Shown here one piece after another: positions 46,295 to 54,995 of a stretch of 64,000 bases of DNA (positions are counted from its first letter, which is position 1; every line of letters begins with the position of its first letter). This DNA is from Chlorobiota bacterium. Its GTDB lineage: Bacteria; Bacteroidota; Ignavibacteria; OLB7. The position numbers were made by a program, and so were the translations under genes. The stretch lies in the NCBI GenBank assembly GCA_028287785.1, contig JAQBOZ010000009.1, forward strand, positions 124,001-188,000, given 5' to 3'. Below the pieces are notes generated by a model, which was not told the origin of the DNA, made no database searches, and was given only the letters and a program-made list of their open reading frames with translations.

Positions 46295-46543
46295 TCTTGC
46301 CTCGGGATCAGGCAATCACGGTATGTCAAGGAACGGATGTGAAATAGTACGCCAGCCAACGCGACCGAGCCGTTGCATCTGGCAGAACGAGAGTTCAACC
46401 GACTGCGCCGGCGACCACCGATCCGCAGGAATTCTTTCGCCCACGCCGGACTTTTGAATAAGAATAGGCTATTTGATGACTTTCAGACCGCCCAATTCTG
46501 TTTAGACTGCCCTATGGATCGGGTCGGATCATCGCAAGTTGAT

Positions 46544-47101
46544 ATGGAACCGGAGGCTGCGCACAAGATGCTTTCGGATTTTATTACGGCTTGGGCCGTC
46601 TCTCAAAAACTGGCTTCGGCTCGTGCGGTGCTTTCCGAGCCATTCTCAACGGAACTAGGTCCGGATGATATGGATGAGTTGGAACGTGAGATGCAGGACG
46701 TTCACTATTGGCGGGATAGCCAGCGACGACCTCCACAGAAACCACGAATGAATGAGAACCTGGAGGGAGAAGCCGGGAAGCATGTGGTGGTCGTTCATCT
46801 CCGATGGCCTGTTGAAGCCGGAGGCCGCAGTCGGGTTCAGTCCGATCTGCTGCATGAGTATGGTTTACTGGAAGATCACTTGACGGAAGCCCTGGAGACG
46901 GCGGGAGTGGGCGGATTTGACTGCTCCGAGATTGATCTGGATGAATATCAGATTTTTATGTATGGCCCAGATGCCGATAGGCTGTTTGCGACTGTCGAGG
47001 GGATTCTTCGAGAGTCACCAGTCACCAGAGGAGGATGGGTCATAAAGCTGTATGGCGATCCATTCGATCCAAACGCACAAGGTGTTCGCGTCGAGTTGTA
47101 A
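46544..47101 (+). CDS. Unrecognised protein, candidate immunity protein
   Basis: 185 residues from ATG (M-E-P-E-A-A); an earlier ATG at 46514 is possible and no RBS decides. The helical first third carries many Glu/Asp. The second half is an alpha/beta domain: H-V-V-V-V-H-L-R-W-P, Y-Q-I-F-M-Y-G-P-D-A-D-R-L-F and V-I-K-L-Y-G-D-P. Such ferredoxin-like folds with 'Y-G-P-D-A-D' are seen in stand-alone proteins encoded near toxin loci. Function unknown. Confidence 0.6.
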   Translation: MEPEAAHKMLSDFITAWAVSQKLASARAVLSEPFSTELGPDDMDELEREMQDVHYWRDSQRRPPQKPRMNENLEGEAGKHVVVVHLRWPVEAGGRSRVQSDLLHEYGLLEDHLTEALETAGVGGFDCSEIDLDEYQIFMYGPDADRLFATVEGILRESPVTRGGWVIKLYGDPFDPNAQGVRVEL

Positions 47102-47149
47102 GGCCGATTATAACACCATTCTGGCGCATCTCCGGCCTTTGACAGCTCT

Positions 47150-47545
47150 CTCAGAGCGAAGGTGCGTCAGCAGGAAGGACGCGACTGCCAGCCGTTAGCA
47201 GCGATTCTGGACTCCCAGAGCGTCAAAGAGCGTCAAAACGACCGATCCGGGCGGTCCGTCGCGAAGCTACGATGTTGGCAAAAATCTGAACGGCCGCAAG
47301 CGCCACATCCTTGTCGGTACGATCGGCCTGCTGCTGGATGTTGTCGTTCATGCTGATAATATTCAGGATCGCGATGGAGCGAAACTCCTGCTTCAGCAGA
47401 TCCAGAACCGCTTCACTTGCATTCGCCTGATCTGGGCTGACGGTGGATATGCTGGTGCGTTGCTTGCGTGGGTGCGATTGTTGCGATCGTGCAATCGGCT
47501 GCGACTGGAGATCGTCAAGCGGAGCGATGATGCCTTGATAATCTT
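47150..47545 (+). mobile_element. IS5-type transposase remnant
   Basis: Across two frames it reads A-A-I-L-D-S-Q-S-V-K, then G-K-N-L-N-G-R-K-R-H-I-L-V-G-T and I-W-A-D-G-G-Y-A-G, the DDE core of an IS5-group transposase. Both ends of the gene are missing and at least one frame break is present, so it is inactive. Confidence 0.75.
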
Positions 47546-47787
47546 CCAGAGTTCGTCATTAGCAAGGTGGTTACTCATTGCATGCTCCTTTCAAGAGTTT
47601 CGTTCAATGATTCCTCTCAATTTATCCGCCTCTTTCTGTTAGGGGCTCTAAATGCTTCCGTACGTCCTGCGAGCTGAATAGGCAATCTTGATGATCTCGC
47701 ATAGTCAGGACTGGAGGGATGGATACAACAATAAAATTGGTCTAAACAGGATTTTGCAAACAGAATCTAATGTAAGGAGGAGACATA

Positions 47788-48357
47788 GTGAGCAAGTGCA
47801 TGTTGATGTATGAAGTTCTATCTGAGGCGATGTTCGAAATTCGTGCGTTAAGTCAGGATGAAGAACTTCCTTTTGTCTTTGGCCTAGCATATATAATGCA
47901 CAATATCCATTCGAGGCTTGCACTTGTTCCAGCCGGGACCTTTACATTTCCGGAAATCTGGCAATATTTAACCAAAATGATACATTGGCAGGGATCTGAT
48001 TTCGAAGCTTGGGCAAGTGGTAAACTTCGTGATGGAGGGTACATTACATCCTACTATACAGATCCGCTATCGGAGGGGTCAGAATCGAAGGCGATTCACT
48101 TTCTGCTATCGGAAGCATTCCAGGAGATCAGCGTAATAACGCCGCCGAACCACCGCGCAATAATCCGCATTTCGAAGCTTGTTATGGAATATCCGATAAA
48201 GCTGTATGATGCCATAAACGGACAAGGAACGTGCGATGAAGTATTTGAATCACTGAGAAAGAAAGCGCAAGAAACCGGTGAAGGAGAGGTACAGTGGATC
48301 GACGCAAAACTGGAGATTATTCGCAAGGCTGAGGAATACAGGAGGCAGAATGAATGA
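47788..48357 (+). CDS. Unrecognised helical protein, candidate immunity protein
   Basis: 189 residues. The GTG at 47788 has AAGGAGG 7 nt upstream, which decides it against the ATG 12 bp later. The sequence is helical with aromatic blocks (F-P-E-I-W-Q-Y-L-T-K-M-I-H-W) and a charged tail (R-K-A-E-E-Y-R-R-Q-N-E). It is an intact gene between two IS remnants, the pattern expected of a retained immunity gene. No family is recognised. Confidence 0.6.
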   Translation: MSKCMLMYEVLSEAMFEIRALSQDEELPFVFGLAYIMHNIHSRLALVPAGTFTFPEIWQYLTKMIHWQGSDFEAWASGKLRDGGYITSYYTDPLSEGSESKAIHFLLSEAFQEISVITPPNHRAIIRISKLVMEYPIKLYDAINGQGTCDEVFESLRKKAQETGEGEVQWIDAKLEIIRKAEEYRRQNE

Positions 48358-48488
48358 GACGTTATCATCTGGTTGACCTCCAGAATATTCTTGGGATATG
48401 GCCGGAATTGCTGTGCTGTGGGTAGGCCATGCCCATGCGTTACAGATGGTCAGGTGATTAGTTCATCGTCGCCTCCGGCCATGACTGG

Positions 48489-48608
48489 TTAGCCACAGCG
48501 GCTGAGATGCTGCTCATTGATTTTCCCTACTTCTCCCAGCAGTGCTTTGACGTGTGCGGGAATAGCGGCACGTGAGGCAATGTCACCGGCTGGATCGTGC
48601 GTTATCGC
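48489..48608 (-). pseudogene. Possible gene fragment abutting an IS5 end
   Basis: A minus-strand frame reads H-D-P-A-G-D-I-A-S-R-A-A-I-P-A-H-V and L-L-G-E-V-G-K-I-N-E-Q-H-L before its stop. It has no start and ends near the IS5 remnant. It may be the tail of a gene cut by insertion. Weak evidence. Confidence 0.25.
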
Positions 48609-48626
48609 CTTAGGGCGCGTCGACAA

Positions 48627-49029
48627 TTATCGGAGCCAGAACATGGCACCGGCCAAGTGAACCAGTGCCAGATAACTGCCGGCCGTCTTCTCATAGCGCG
48701 TGGCAATGCGACGAAACAGCTTCACCCACGCGAAGAACCGTTCTACCTTATTCCGATCGCGATAGAGATTGCGGTCGATCACCCGCTGTCGCTTCCGATG
48801 CTTGCACGACGGGATCACCGCTTCGGCTGCGCTGTCGGACAGAAGGTTGATAAACGCATCACTGTCGTAGGCACGATCAGCGATCAGTGCAGCGCTGCGG
48901 TAGCCCTCGATCAGCGACGGAGAAGAGGTGATATCGGCAGTCTGTCCCGGGCTCAGCAAAAACCGCAACGGGTTGCCGAGCGCATCGATCAGCACATGCA
49001 GCTTCGTGCTCAGCCCTCCACAGGCAACA
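48627..49029 (-). mobile_element. IS5 family transposase, 3' part
   Basis: The minus-strand frame reads C-G-G-L-S-T-K-L-H-V-L-I-D-A-L-G, then S-L-I-E-G-Y, D-R-A-Y-D-S-D and V-E-R-F-F-A-W-V-K-L-F-R-R-I-A-T-R-Y-E-K, the C-terminal half of an IS5-group DDE transposase. The N-terminal half is absent: at about 49030 the sequence switches to the toxin tip on the other strand. Confidence 0.85.
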
Positions 49030-49042
49030 AGTTTTATTGTGA

Positions 49043-49321
49043 GTGAGCGAGGGCGGAACAGTATATCCAGTTCCTGAAGGAGCTACTGGGCCAACGCCCG
49101 CAGCAAGTGGTAAGGGTTTCCAGTTTGTAAATGGCAGCGGAGGAAATGGCTTAAGCCCAAAGGTGACAAGCTTCCGTTTCATGGGCCCTGTTACAACAGG
49201 AAAGTTCCAATATCCTGGAGGATATGGATCGTATAGCAACGCCGCTGGGCAAGCCGTAAATCCGTTTACAGGCCAGACCATTCCTAAAACTGATCCTCTA
49301 TGGCATATTAATGCCAAGTAG
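49043..49321 (+). CDS. Orphan polymorphic-toxin C-terminal tip, module B
   Basis: 92 residues; the frame starts with a GTG at the junction with the truncated IS5, so its natural N-terminus is lost. Key blocks are G-F-Q-F-V-N-G-S-G-G-N-G-L-S-P-K-V-T and Y-S-N-A-A-G-Q-A-V-N-P-F-T-G-Q-T, ending D-P-L-W-H-I. This set of motifs is recurrent at the C-termini of RHS-type toxins. Nuclease-like activity is possible but not shown. An immunity-like gene begins 11 bp after the stop. Confidence 0.65.
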   Translation: MSEGGTVYPVPEGATGPTPAASGKGFQFVNGSGGNGLSPKVTSFRFMGPVTTGKFQYPGGYGSYSNAAGQAVNPFTGQTIPKTDPLWHINAK

Positions 49322-49332
49322 TCATTAACACC

Positions 49333-49698
49333 ATGAAGCAAATCACTAGTAATCGAACGATCCTGAACTCTCTTGAGGGAGAGCAACTGAGCGCTATCAC
49401 CTTTGTTCAGGATTATCTACAACTCCATTTTGACGGGCCTTACATTAACGCATATATATGGCCTAAAGTTGTAGTAAGGCAACATTCCACAGGATATCAC
49501 GATCCGAGGTATCGTGATATCCTGTGCGAGCAGATTGCAAAAATCGTTAAGCGAGTTGCCCTGCTTGACGAAGAGCGCTTAGAAATTCAATTTCAGGATG
49601 AAACATTGATTGTAATTCCATTACGAGAAGAGGATAAGGCTACAGCCGAAGCTGCTATGTTCCAAGATTCCAATGGCGAAACATGGAATATCTGGTGA
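49333..49698 (+). CDS. Immunity-like protein of module B
   Basis: 121 residues. L-E-G-E-Q-L-S-A-I-T-F-V-Q-D-Y-L-Q-L-H-F-D starts a compact alpha/beta protein with Y-R-D-I-L-C-E-Q-I and I-V-I-P-L. This pattern (ITFVQDYLQL-F-D-G and a WP block) is common in genes directly after the module B type of tip, so it is probably the cognate immunity protein. It is complete and may still protect the cell from toxins of relatives. Confidence 0.7.
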   Translation: MKQITSNRTILNSLEGEQLSAITFVQDYLQLHFDGPYINAYIWPKVVVRQHSTGYHDPRYRDILCEQIAKIVKRVALLDEERLEIQFQDETLIVIPLREEDKATAEAAMFQDSNGETWNIW

Positions 49699-49731
49699 TA
49701 TGATATTCCCCCGCTTTGGTAGAGCGGAGAG

Positions 49732-50055
49732 TTGTTGATGCAGGTGCAAGAGCAGGCGATCAGCAGCCACGAATGCGTACGATTCCTGAAGCACCTTGTC
49801 CGGCATCTGGGCAAGGTCCTGGTTGTATGGGACGGAGCGCCGATCCATCGATCGAAGGTTGTCAAAGAGTATGTGCGCAACGACGCCGAGAGGCGAGTAC
49901 ATCTGGAGCGATTGCCGGCATATGCACCGGAGATCAATCCAGACGAGGGGATCTGGCAATACTTGAAGCGTATCGAGTTGCGATGCGCAACACAACGGCT
50001 CCGGCGACGGCCTAATGTTTTGAATGCCTGCTTGCGGCAAACAGGTGCCCTTTAG
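49732..50055 (+). mobile_element. IS630 family transposase C-terminal remnant
   Basis: Reads V-V-W-D-G-A-P-I-H-R-S, then L-P-A-Y-A-P-E-I-N-P-D-E-G-I-W, the last two acidic blocks of an IS630 DDE domain. The N-terminal DNA-binding part is missing, so the fragment is inactive. Confidence 0.8.
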
Positions 50056-50094
50056 GTACTAATGCGCTTGTCAATAACAAGTAAGAAGTACAGA

Positions 50095-50547
50095 ATGCAG
50101 GATAAAATAAACGAATCTCTCGCGAAAATCGAGTTCAAGCTTGAGCAGGATGAGGATGGCTATCCACCTGCCAAATATGAAACTGTGTGGGCAAGCGAAA
50201 ATAATGGACATTATATTATTGAGAATGTCCCATTCTTTGCAAGGGGCGTGAGTTATGGAGATGTTGTTAGTGCAAAGATGGTTGATGGTTTTCTGTCCTT
50301 TCAGGAAGTCATTCGCCGATCAGGGCATTCTACTGTAAGAATTGGAGTTTATAATCTGGAAGAGATTGACTCGATTTGTAAAGAATTAAATGCTCTTGGC
50401 TGTGATATTGAGAAGAGTCATCTGCCTAGTCTATTTTCGGTAGATATCCCACCAGATGCCAACATTCCTGCCATTAGAGAGTACTTGGAGAAGGGCGCCG
50501 AAGATGAACAATTTGGTTATGAGGAAGCTTCGGTTACTTGGCTCTAG
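50095..50547 (+). CDS. DUF4265 protein, candidate immunity protein
   Basis: 150 residues from ATG (M-Q-D-K-I-N). It has the DUF4265 features: D-G-Y-P-P-A-K-Y-E-T-V-W-A, I-E-N-V-P-F-F-A-R-G-V-S-Y-G-D-V-V and S-G-H-S-T-V-R. The family is small, cytoplasmic and frequent in toxin-immunity loci. It lies between IS remnants, again the picture of a retained immunity gene. An upstream in-frame start 33 bp earlier is possible. Confidence 0.75.
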   Translation: MQDKINESLAKIEFKLEQDEDGYPPAKYETVWASENNGHYIIENVPFFARGVSYGDVVSAKMVDGFLSFQEVIRRSGHSTVRIGVYNLEEIDSICKELNALGCDIEKSHLPSLFSVDIPPDANIPAIREYLEKGAEDEQFGYEEASVTWL

Positions 50548-50658
50548 GCTCTGTCTGATAAGTGATGATCGAGGTGTTCACAGATAAGCGCTAGCAAGAC
50601 CACGGCGTGGTACATCATCATCGCGAGTTTATCATGGCGCGTGTCGATACTCATCAGG
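50544..50658 (-). mobile_element. Tail of an IS5-type transposase
   Basis: The minus strand reads S-I-D-T-R-H-D-K-L-A-M and H-A-V-V-L-L-A-L-I-C-E-H-L-D before a stop, like the last helix of an IS5-group transposase. Its upstream part has been replaced by an IS3-type fragment. Confidence 0.5.
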
Positions 50659-50920
50659 GACCGCAGTACACCAGCGCTGTGTTCACTGGACAGTTGGAAC
50701 AGGCAGGCATCGCGATCAGCATGGATGGCCGGGGCCATTGTCACGACAGCATCTTCATCGAGCGGCTGTGGCGATCGGTCAAATACGAAGAGATTTACGT
50801 GCGAGAATACCTGACGATGCAGAAGCTGGAGGAAGAGCTGAATGCGTATTTCAGCTTTTACAACAGCGAGCGACCGCATCAATCGCTGGGCTACCGAACA
50901 CCCGAGGCTGTCTACCGAGC
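50650..50920 (+). mobile_element. IS3 family OrfB C-terminal remnant
   Basis: Reads H-Q-G-P-Q-Y-T-S-A-V-F, then F-I-E-R-L-W-R-S-V-K-Y-E-E-I-Y and F-Y-N-S-E-R-P-H-Q-S-L-G-Y, the DDE(35)E integrase core of IS3-type OrfB. It starts inside the core and ends where the MITE-like repeat begins. Confidence 0.85.
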
Positions 50921-51098
50921 GGTAGTGTCTCAGTTTGAGAAGAAGAGCCATCTCTACCACTGCGTCTTGTCATCCCTGCGCAAGCGGAGATCCATCTGCC
51001 AGCCGTATTGATTCCCGCTTGCGCGGGAATGACAGTCAGAACCTGAGCCTACCAGCCTCGCTCATCAACCACCAGCTACCCCAAACTGAGACACTACC
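50921..51098. repeat. MITE-like repeat with terminal inverted repeats, copy 1
   Basis: Perfect 17-bp ends GGTAGTGTCTCAGTTTG and CAAACTGAGACACTACC. The interior matches the 139-bp copy at 60104-60242 but has an extra ~40 bp containing CCCGCTTGCGCGGGAATGAC, a known extragenic palindrome. It contains no gene. It sits exactly at the end of an IS3 OrfB remnant. Confidence 0.85.
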
Positions 51099-51668
51099 GG
51101 GCTACAGGTGATGATCCGTCCCCAGGGAAGCGCGGCGACCGACCGGATGGCCGGGATACAGTGATGCCATGTTTACAGTTCCACGACAACCGCAAGCATG
51201 GCATCACCATCGTCTCTAAATTCATTACCGATCGAAGCTGGACACGCCAATCGGAACCACGGCAGATGATGGCTGGACCCGTCATCTCCGTCAACCACGA
51301 TACAAAGCTACGTCCCTGAGATGAGGAGAAGATGAGCCGGGGCGGAGGCATCCGGAGGGCCGTTCAATCCACGTTTTCAATTCCTACGCAGCAATGGTGA
51401 GACGATAGCGGAGAACGCTTGCATTATCGCACCATTATCATAGGTAATAATACGAAGGTTTTCGGCCCTCGCAACCGCATCAGAAACCTGCTGAACCATC
51501 AGCCCGACCAGATCCACCACAGCCATCGATTGCAAACGCTCATAACACGTCTATTCGATCAATGCCGGCAGGACGATCAACTTTCAATATCATTCCGTGT
51601 GATATATCTTGTGTTGTACTCCCCGCCAGTCTCCCAGTTCACTCAGCATGCCATAGGAGAATTCCACA
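51099..51668. other. Non-coding stretch with repeat traces
   Basis: No gene I can support. It contains an 11-bp inverted repeat GTGATGCCATG / CATGGCATCAC (51161-51171, 51197-51207) and, at 51433-51545, a copy of a 113-bp repeat that recurs at 54987-55099. On the minus strand both copies read as similar protein pieces, here V-D-L-V-G-L-M-V-Q-Q-V and L-R-I-I-T-Y-D-N-G. Confidence 0.4.
51433..51545 (-). repeat. 113-bp dispersed repeat, copy 1 (gene fragment)
   Basis: Aligns over its whole length with 54987-55099, about three quarters identical by eye. Both read on the minus strand as V-D-L-x-G ... R-I-I-T-x-D-N, so the repeat is a piece of a coding region. The parent gene is not in the window. 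Confidence 0.55.
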
Positions 51669-51932
51669 ATGACCTTACTCGACGGAGCACCAAGCTCAAT
51701 AGTACGTGGCGAGGATGTAACTGCCGGTGCAATCATCAACAGAGAACATCCCCTCCCGGTATATTTACCAAGAGAAACTACATTAGGCGAGGATGGGCAC
51801 ACCCCTCTTGCCGATGGCGGGGTTATCGACAATGGGCATCCAATTCCCGTGTGGATGCCAAAAGCGACATCCTATCGCAAATTGTTCCCAGTAGGGAATT
51901 GGTATCTGAGACTCGGAGAGCAGGAACAGTGA
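51669..51932 (+). CDS. Small unrecognised protein
   Basis: 87 residues; ATG with AGGAGA about 9 nt upstream. It shows two similar halves: G-A-I-I-N-R-E-H-P-L-P-V-Y-L-P-R and G-V-I-D-N-G-H-P-I-P-V-W-M-P-K, an internal duplication of about 30 residues. The protein ends next to IS3-type fragments. Function unknown; it may be another accessory toxin-locus gene. Confidence 0.55.
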   Translation: MTLLDGAPSSIVRGEDVTAGAIINREHPLPVYLPRETTLGEDGHTPLADGGVIDNGHPIPVWMPKATSYRKLFPVGNWYLRLGEQEQ

Positions 51933-51974
51933 CCAGCCCGAAATATGTACCAGAAGTTATACGAGAGATGTTGA

Positions 51975-52120
51975 GTTGATCTCGGCCGATATCTGCTGCG
52001 CGAACACCGCCGGCGGCAGGTTCTCAGCGCACTGTGCGACCGATGATGATTGTACTGCCGCCGGTATTCTTCCACCAGAACGATCGCTTCAGTCAGGCTG
52101 TCAAACACCTCCATCGATAA
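51975..52120 (-). mobile_element. IS3-type OrfB tail remnant
   Basis: The minus strand reads F-D-S-L-T-E-A-I-V-L-V-E-E-Y-R-R-Q-Y-N and H-R-S-H-S-A-L-R, the end of an IS3-type integrase. It stops exactly where the end of the next element (TGACCTGCCCCC) begins, so the elements are nested. Confidence 0.65.
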
Positions 52121-52720
52121 TGACCTGCCCCCCGAAAAGTAAGTACCTGTAAGTAAGTTTTCTGACAGCAAATTCGACGCAAAATCCATCTTTGGCCGTC
52201 TCCGTAAATCGAAGTATCAGATTACTTACGCGTAGGTACTTGATCCATAAGTTGTGCGAGTCAACGATCCCAATTGGGGAAGGAGATTCGCATGAAGAAG
52301 CGTCATACAACCGAAGAGATTATCACGCATCTGCGCTCGATCGAGCGCATGCTCGCTGGCGGTGCCACGGTCGATGAAGCCTGCCGACAACTTGGATTCG
52401 GATCGCAGAGCTATTATCGCTGGAAGCGGACGTACGGAGGCATGCAGCCATCGGAGGTGCATCGAATCAGGGAGCTGGAGAAGGAAAACCAGCGTTTAAC
52501 GAAGATCGTTGCCGAGTTGACGATCGACAACAGCATTCTGAAGGAAGTAGCTCAGGGAAAATGGTAGGCTCGTCAGCACGGCGGCGGGCCGTTGAGCATG
52601 TCCAGCAGCCGAGCCTGTCGCGTACTGGAGCAGGGCCGTGCGACACAGCGATATCTTCCACGGACGACCGCTCATCCTCCTGATGGCGGCCCCGAGACAG
52701 AGATGCCCAGCCTCCATTGT
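52121..52720 (+). mobile_element. IS407-like (IS3 family) element, right part deleted
   Basis: The left end is TGACCTGCCCCCCGAAAAGT, typical of the IS407 group. OrfA is complete (next entry). OrfB is open from about 52564 and shows R-A-V-E-H-V-Q and R-A-C-R-V-L-E-Q-G before breaking; its integrase domain and the right end are missing before the secreted-protein gene at 52759. Confidence 0.75.
52292..52567 (+). CDS. IS3/IS407-type OrfA (HTH) protein
   Basis: 91 residues from ATG (M-K-K-R-H-T-T-E-E-I). It has the OrfA helix-turn-helix (A-C-R-Q-L-G-F-G-S-Q-S-Y-Y-R-W-K) and a leucine-zipper tail (I-R-E-L-E-K-E-N-Q-R-L-T-K-I-V-A-E-L). It binds element ends together with OrfB; as OrfB is truncated, the element cannot move by itself. 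Confidence 0.85.
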   Translation: MKKRHTTEEIITHLRSIERMLAGGATVDEACRQLGFGSQSYYRWKRTYGGMQPSEVHRIRELEKENQRLTKIVAELTIDNSILKEVAQGKW

Positions 52721-52758
52721 TCATGGAAACTGGGCATGAAGGCTGGCTCGACGTTCGA

Positions 52759-53373
52759 TCAGTTAATTGTCGTCGTCTGACTGGTAAGCGTGAAGGCAGT
52801 CACACCTGGCTGCGTGGGATCTTCGAAATCGATCTTGTCGTTGACCAGCGACCAGGACTCGTTGATCTGGGGATCCCAGGAGTTCAGATTCCTGTTCTGG
52901 AGATGCTGCTCCTGGATGGCCGAGTAGACCACACCCGGATGGCTGGAGAGCGTCACCGTGGGATAGAAATAGAGGTCGCCAGTTGCCGGGAATCTGGAAG
53001 CGGCGGTATTCGACTGCACCACCGTGTTCCTCGTCTGCTTCGACTGATCGAAGCCGGTGGTGAAGGCCCCCTGCGTAGGACTGACGCCGTTGAAGTTGAG
53101 CGATGCCGGTGTGATCGTCTCCGACCACGGAGACTCGGTAGAAGCAATATTGTTGAAGTTGCCCGTACCATTGGCTGTCAGTGTCTCGGTTCCTCCGCCA
53201 AAGGCAAGACTGAACCTGATCGTGATGGTGATCGTGATCGTGCAGGGTCTTGATACGGGACATGGCTGGGGAAGGGGTGCCGGGGTAGCGGCCCCCGCCA
53301 AATGGGGTGTGAAGCCCATTACCCCCAGAACTATAAGGGCAGTGGAAAGAAGTCTGCTTGTTCTTGCTTTCAT
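52759..53373 (-). CDS. Secreted protein of unknown function
   Basis: 204 residues. Signal peptide M-K-A-R-T-S-R with a hydrophobic core and an A-G-A-A end near 29. The mature part starts with a Cys pair (P-C-P-V-S-R-P-C), then T-I-T-I-T-I-T-I and long beta-rich stretches with many Thr/Asn. It is probably extracellular or periplasmic; no motif is recognised. The minus-strand upstream gap includes no clear promoter. Confidence 0.7.
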   Translation of the reverse strand: MKARTSRLLSTALIVLGVMGFTPHLAGAATPAPLPQPCPVSRPCTITITITIRFSLAFGGGTETLTANGTGNFNNIASTESPWSETITPASLNFNGVSPTQGAFTTGFDQSKQTRNTVVQSNTAASRFPATGDLYFYPTVTLSSHPGVVYSAIQEQHLQNRNLNSWDPQINESWSLVNDKIDFEDPTQPGVTAFTLTSQTTTIN

Positions 53374-53819
53374 GATGTTACTCCTTTGATTGTATGAGGG
53401 ACGGTTATGGGAGCGTTGTCATCTGATTCAGTAAATGTAATAGACAACCACTATTGACTTCGATCGACATGCCCTCCTCCAATACCGTAACGAGAGCAGG
53501 ACGAATGGTATCTCGATGCGCAATGCAGATTGTCCGATACATTCGGTACAAACTTACCGTGAACATTCGCGGAGAATTTCTTCCCGATTGCTGATCGCTC
53601 GTTGCCGTGCAACCCGTATAGCACCTGCGCTTGTACAGCCGCTCATGCAGGAAGCAGATTCGCCATCGCATGGGTTTCTACCACTCGTCGGCGGATTGCC
53701 GGAAAGTCCCCAGAAAGTATCGGATGATGGAGATGATGTGGTGAACCAGAAGAATATATCCGCATGGAGAAACCATGCGCCGAGATGAAACAACCCCCTC
53801 GTGGGAGATCGCGATGCCG
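53374..53819. other. Gap with ambiguous short frames
   Basis: Three overlapping minus-strand frames could each encode 30-90 residues, one of them beginning in the stop codon of the lipoprotein gene (GTGA overlap). None shows a domain or sustained protein character, so I leave it unassigned. It may hold one small gene damaged by a frame error. Confidence 0.3.
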
Positions 53820-54995
53820 TCACCGTTGTGGTGAACCGATGATCAGTGGGGGAGCGAATCCCCCTTCGTAGGTATAGCCGGTGGGATATAGCGTCCTGTG
53901 AGCGATCCTGTAGGCGGTGATCCTGCCATCATAGTCCCTGTCGTCCAGGCTCGTCTGTGAGGGAGGAAGTTGTGCGATACGGCTCCAGCTCCCCGGATCG
54001 GTCGGGTGGAAGGTTCGGTAGACATCGTATCCGGCGATTGGGACCGGCCTTACCGAATCGGTGCTGTTGGACCACTCCAAATGAACGCCGCCAATCTTTC
54101 CGCGACTCCAGCGTGACCCGGTGGTATCGAACACCAGCGTGCGGGTGATCCTCGGCGGCTTGGTGAAGTATGCGCTTGCCCCCTGGCCGAAGGTGAGGCT
54201 GGCCTCCGTTACCGTTACCAGCGGAGGAGCCGCTGTATCGGCCATGTTCCGCTCGTGGTAGAATAAGAGGGGACGCGCCGCGAGATGAAGAACGGCGCCA
54301 TAGGGAGGCCATGAGGACGCATGCCCCTCCAGCACCTCCTTCGACCGGGTTGCCATCCGGATGGGAACCGAGGCCCCCTTAAAAATCACATTCAGGTACA
54401 ACCGACCGCGTAGCGAGATATCGAAGCCTCCTGATCCCGATCGCCGTGGACGCGCGGTAAGCTCCCCCCCCTCATTATCCATGAACACCACCCACTGGAT
54501 GGTGTAGGGAGAATCGAGCCGACCAAACTGCGCGAATCTGGAAATGGTCAATGCCGCATCCCTCGATGTCCCGCCGAAGCACGCTAAACCGACGCTGTTC
54601 GACAACTTGTCGGAGTGAAGCTCAATATTGTGCCCCATAGCCCGCGCGGAGACATCAAACGACAGGGGGAGGGAAAGAAGATCGGCCTGAGATCCCTCGG
54701 GGACCGTTACCGGGACCACAGAGCCGGGGATACCTCTTCTCTTCCTGTTGGTCCCGGCAGTCGCCGTATCCCCCATCCCAATCGTATCTCTGTCGGTCAC
54801 ATCGACGGAAGTCCCGGTATTGATGGTAGCGTGCGCCTGGGGACTTGATCGAATACCGCCATGAGGGAGCCCCCGCGCCGGAGAGTACTCTCCGCATCCA
54901 TTCATCATCGACCATGCTGCGGCGACCATGCCCATCAGCATCAAGACGCGGGCCAGACACCGACTGGCACTTCCCCGATAGACATTCATTATCAT
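53820..54995 (-). CDS. Lipoprotein with an FN3-like end
   Basis: 391 residues. The signal is M-I-M-N-V-Y-R-G ... M-M-N-G-C with the lipid Cys at about 34. A Thr/Gly-rich segment (about 40-95) leads to beta-rich sequence. The C-terminal ~90 residues read V-H-L-E-W-S-N-S ... G-Y-D-V-Y-R-T and Y-R-I-A-H-R-T, the pattern of a fibronectin type III domain. Cell-surface role likely. Its start lies inside the 113-bp repeat at 54987-55099, so its promoter region was shaped by that repeat. Confidence 0.7.
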   Translation of the reverse strand: MIMNVYRGSASRCLARVLMLMGMVAAAWSMMNGCGEYSPARGLPHGGIRSSPQAHATINTGTSVDVTDRDTIGMGDTATAGTNRKRRGIPGSVVPVTVPEGSQADLLSLPLSFDVSARAMGHNIELHSDKLSNSVGLACFGGTSRDAALTISRFAQFGRLDSPYTIQWVVFMDNEGGELTARPRRSGSGGFDISLRGRLYLNVIFKGASVPIRMATRSKEVLEGHASSWPPYGAVLHLAARPLLFYHERNMADTAAPPLVTVTEASLTFGQGASAYFTKPPRITRTLVFDTTGSRWSRGKIGGVHLEWSNSTDSVRPVPIAGYDVYRTFHPTDPGSWSRIAQLPPSQTSLDDRDYDGRITAYRIAHRTLYPTGYTYEGGFAPPLIIGSPQR

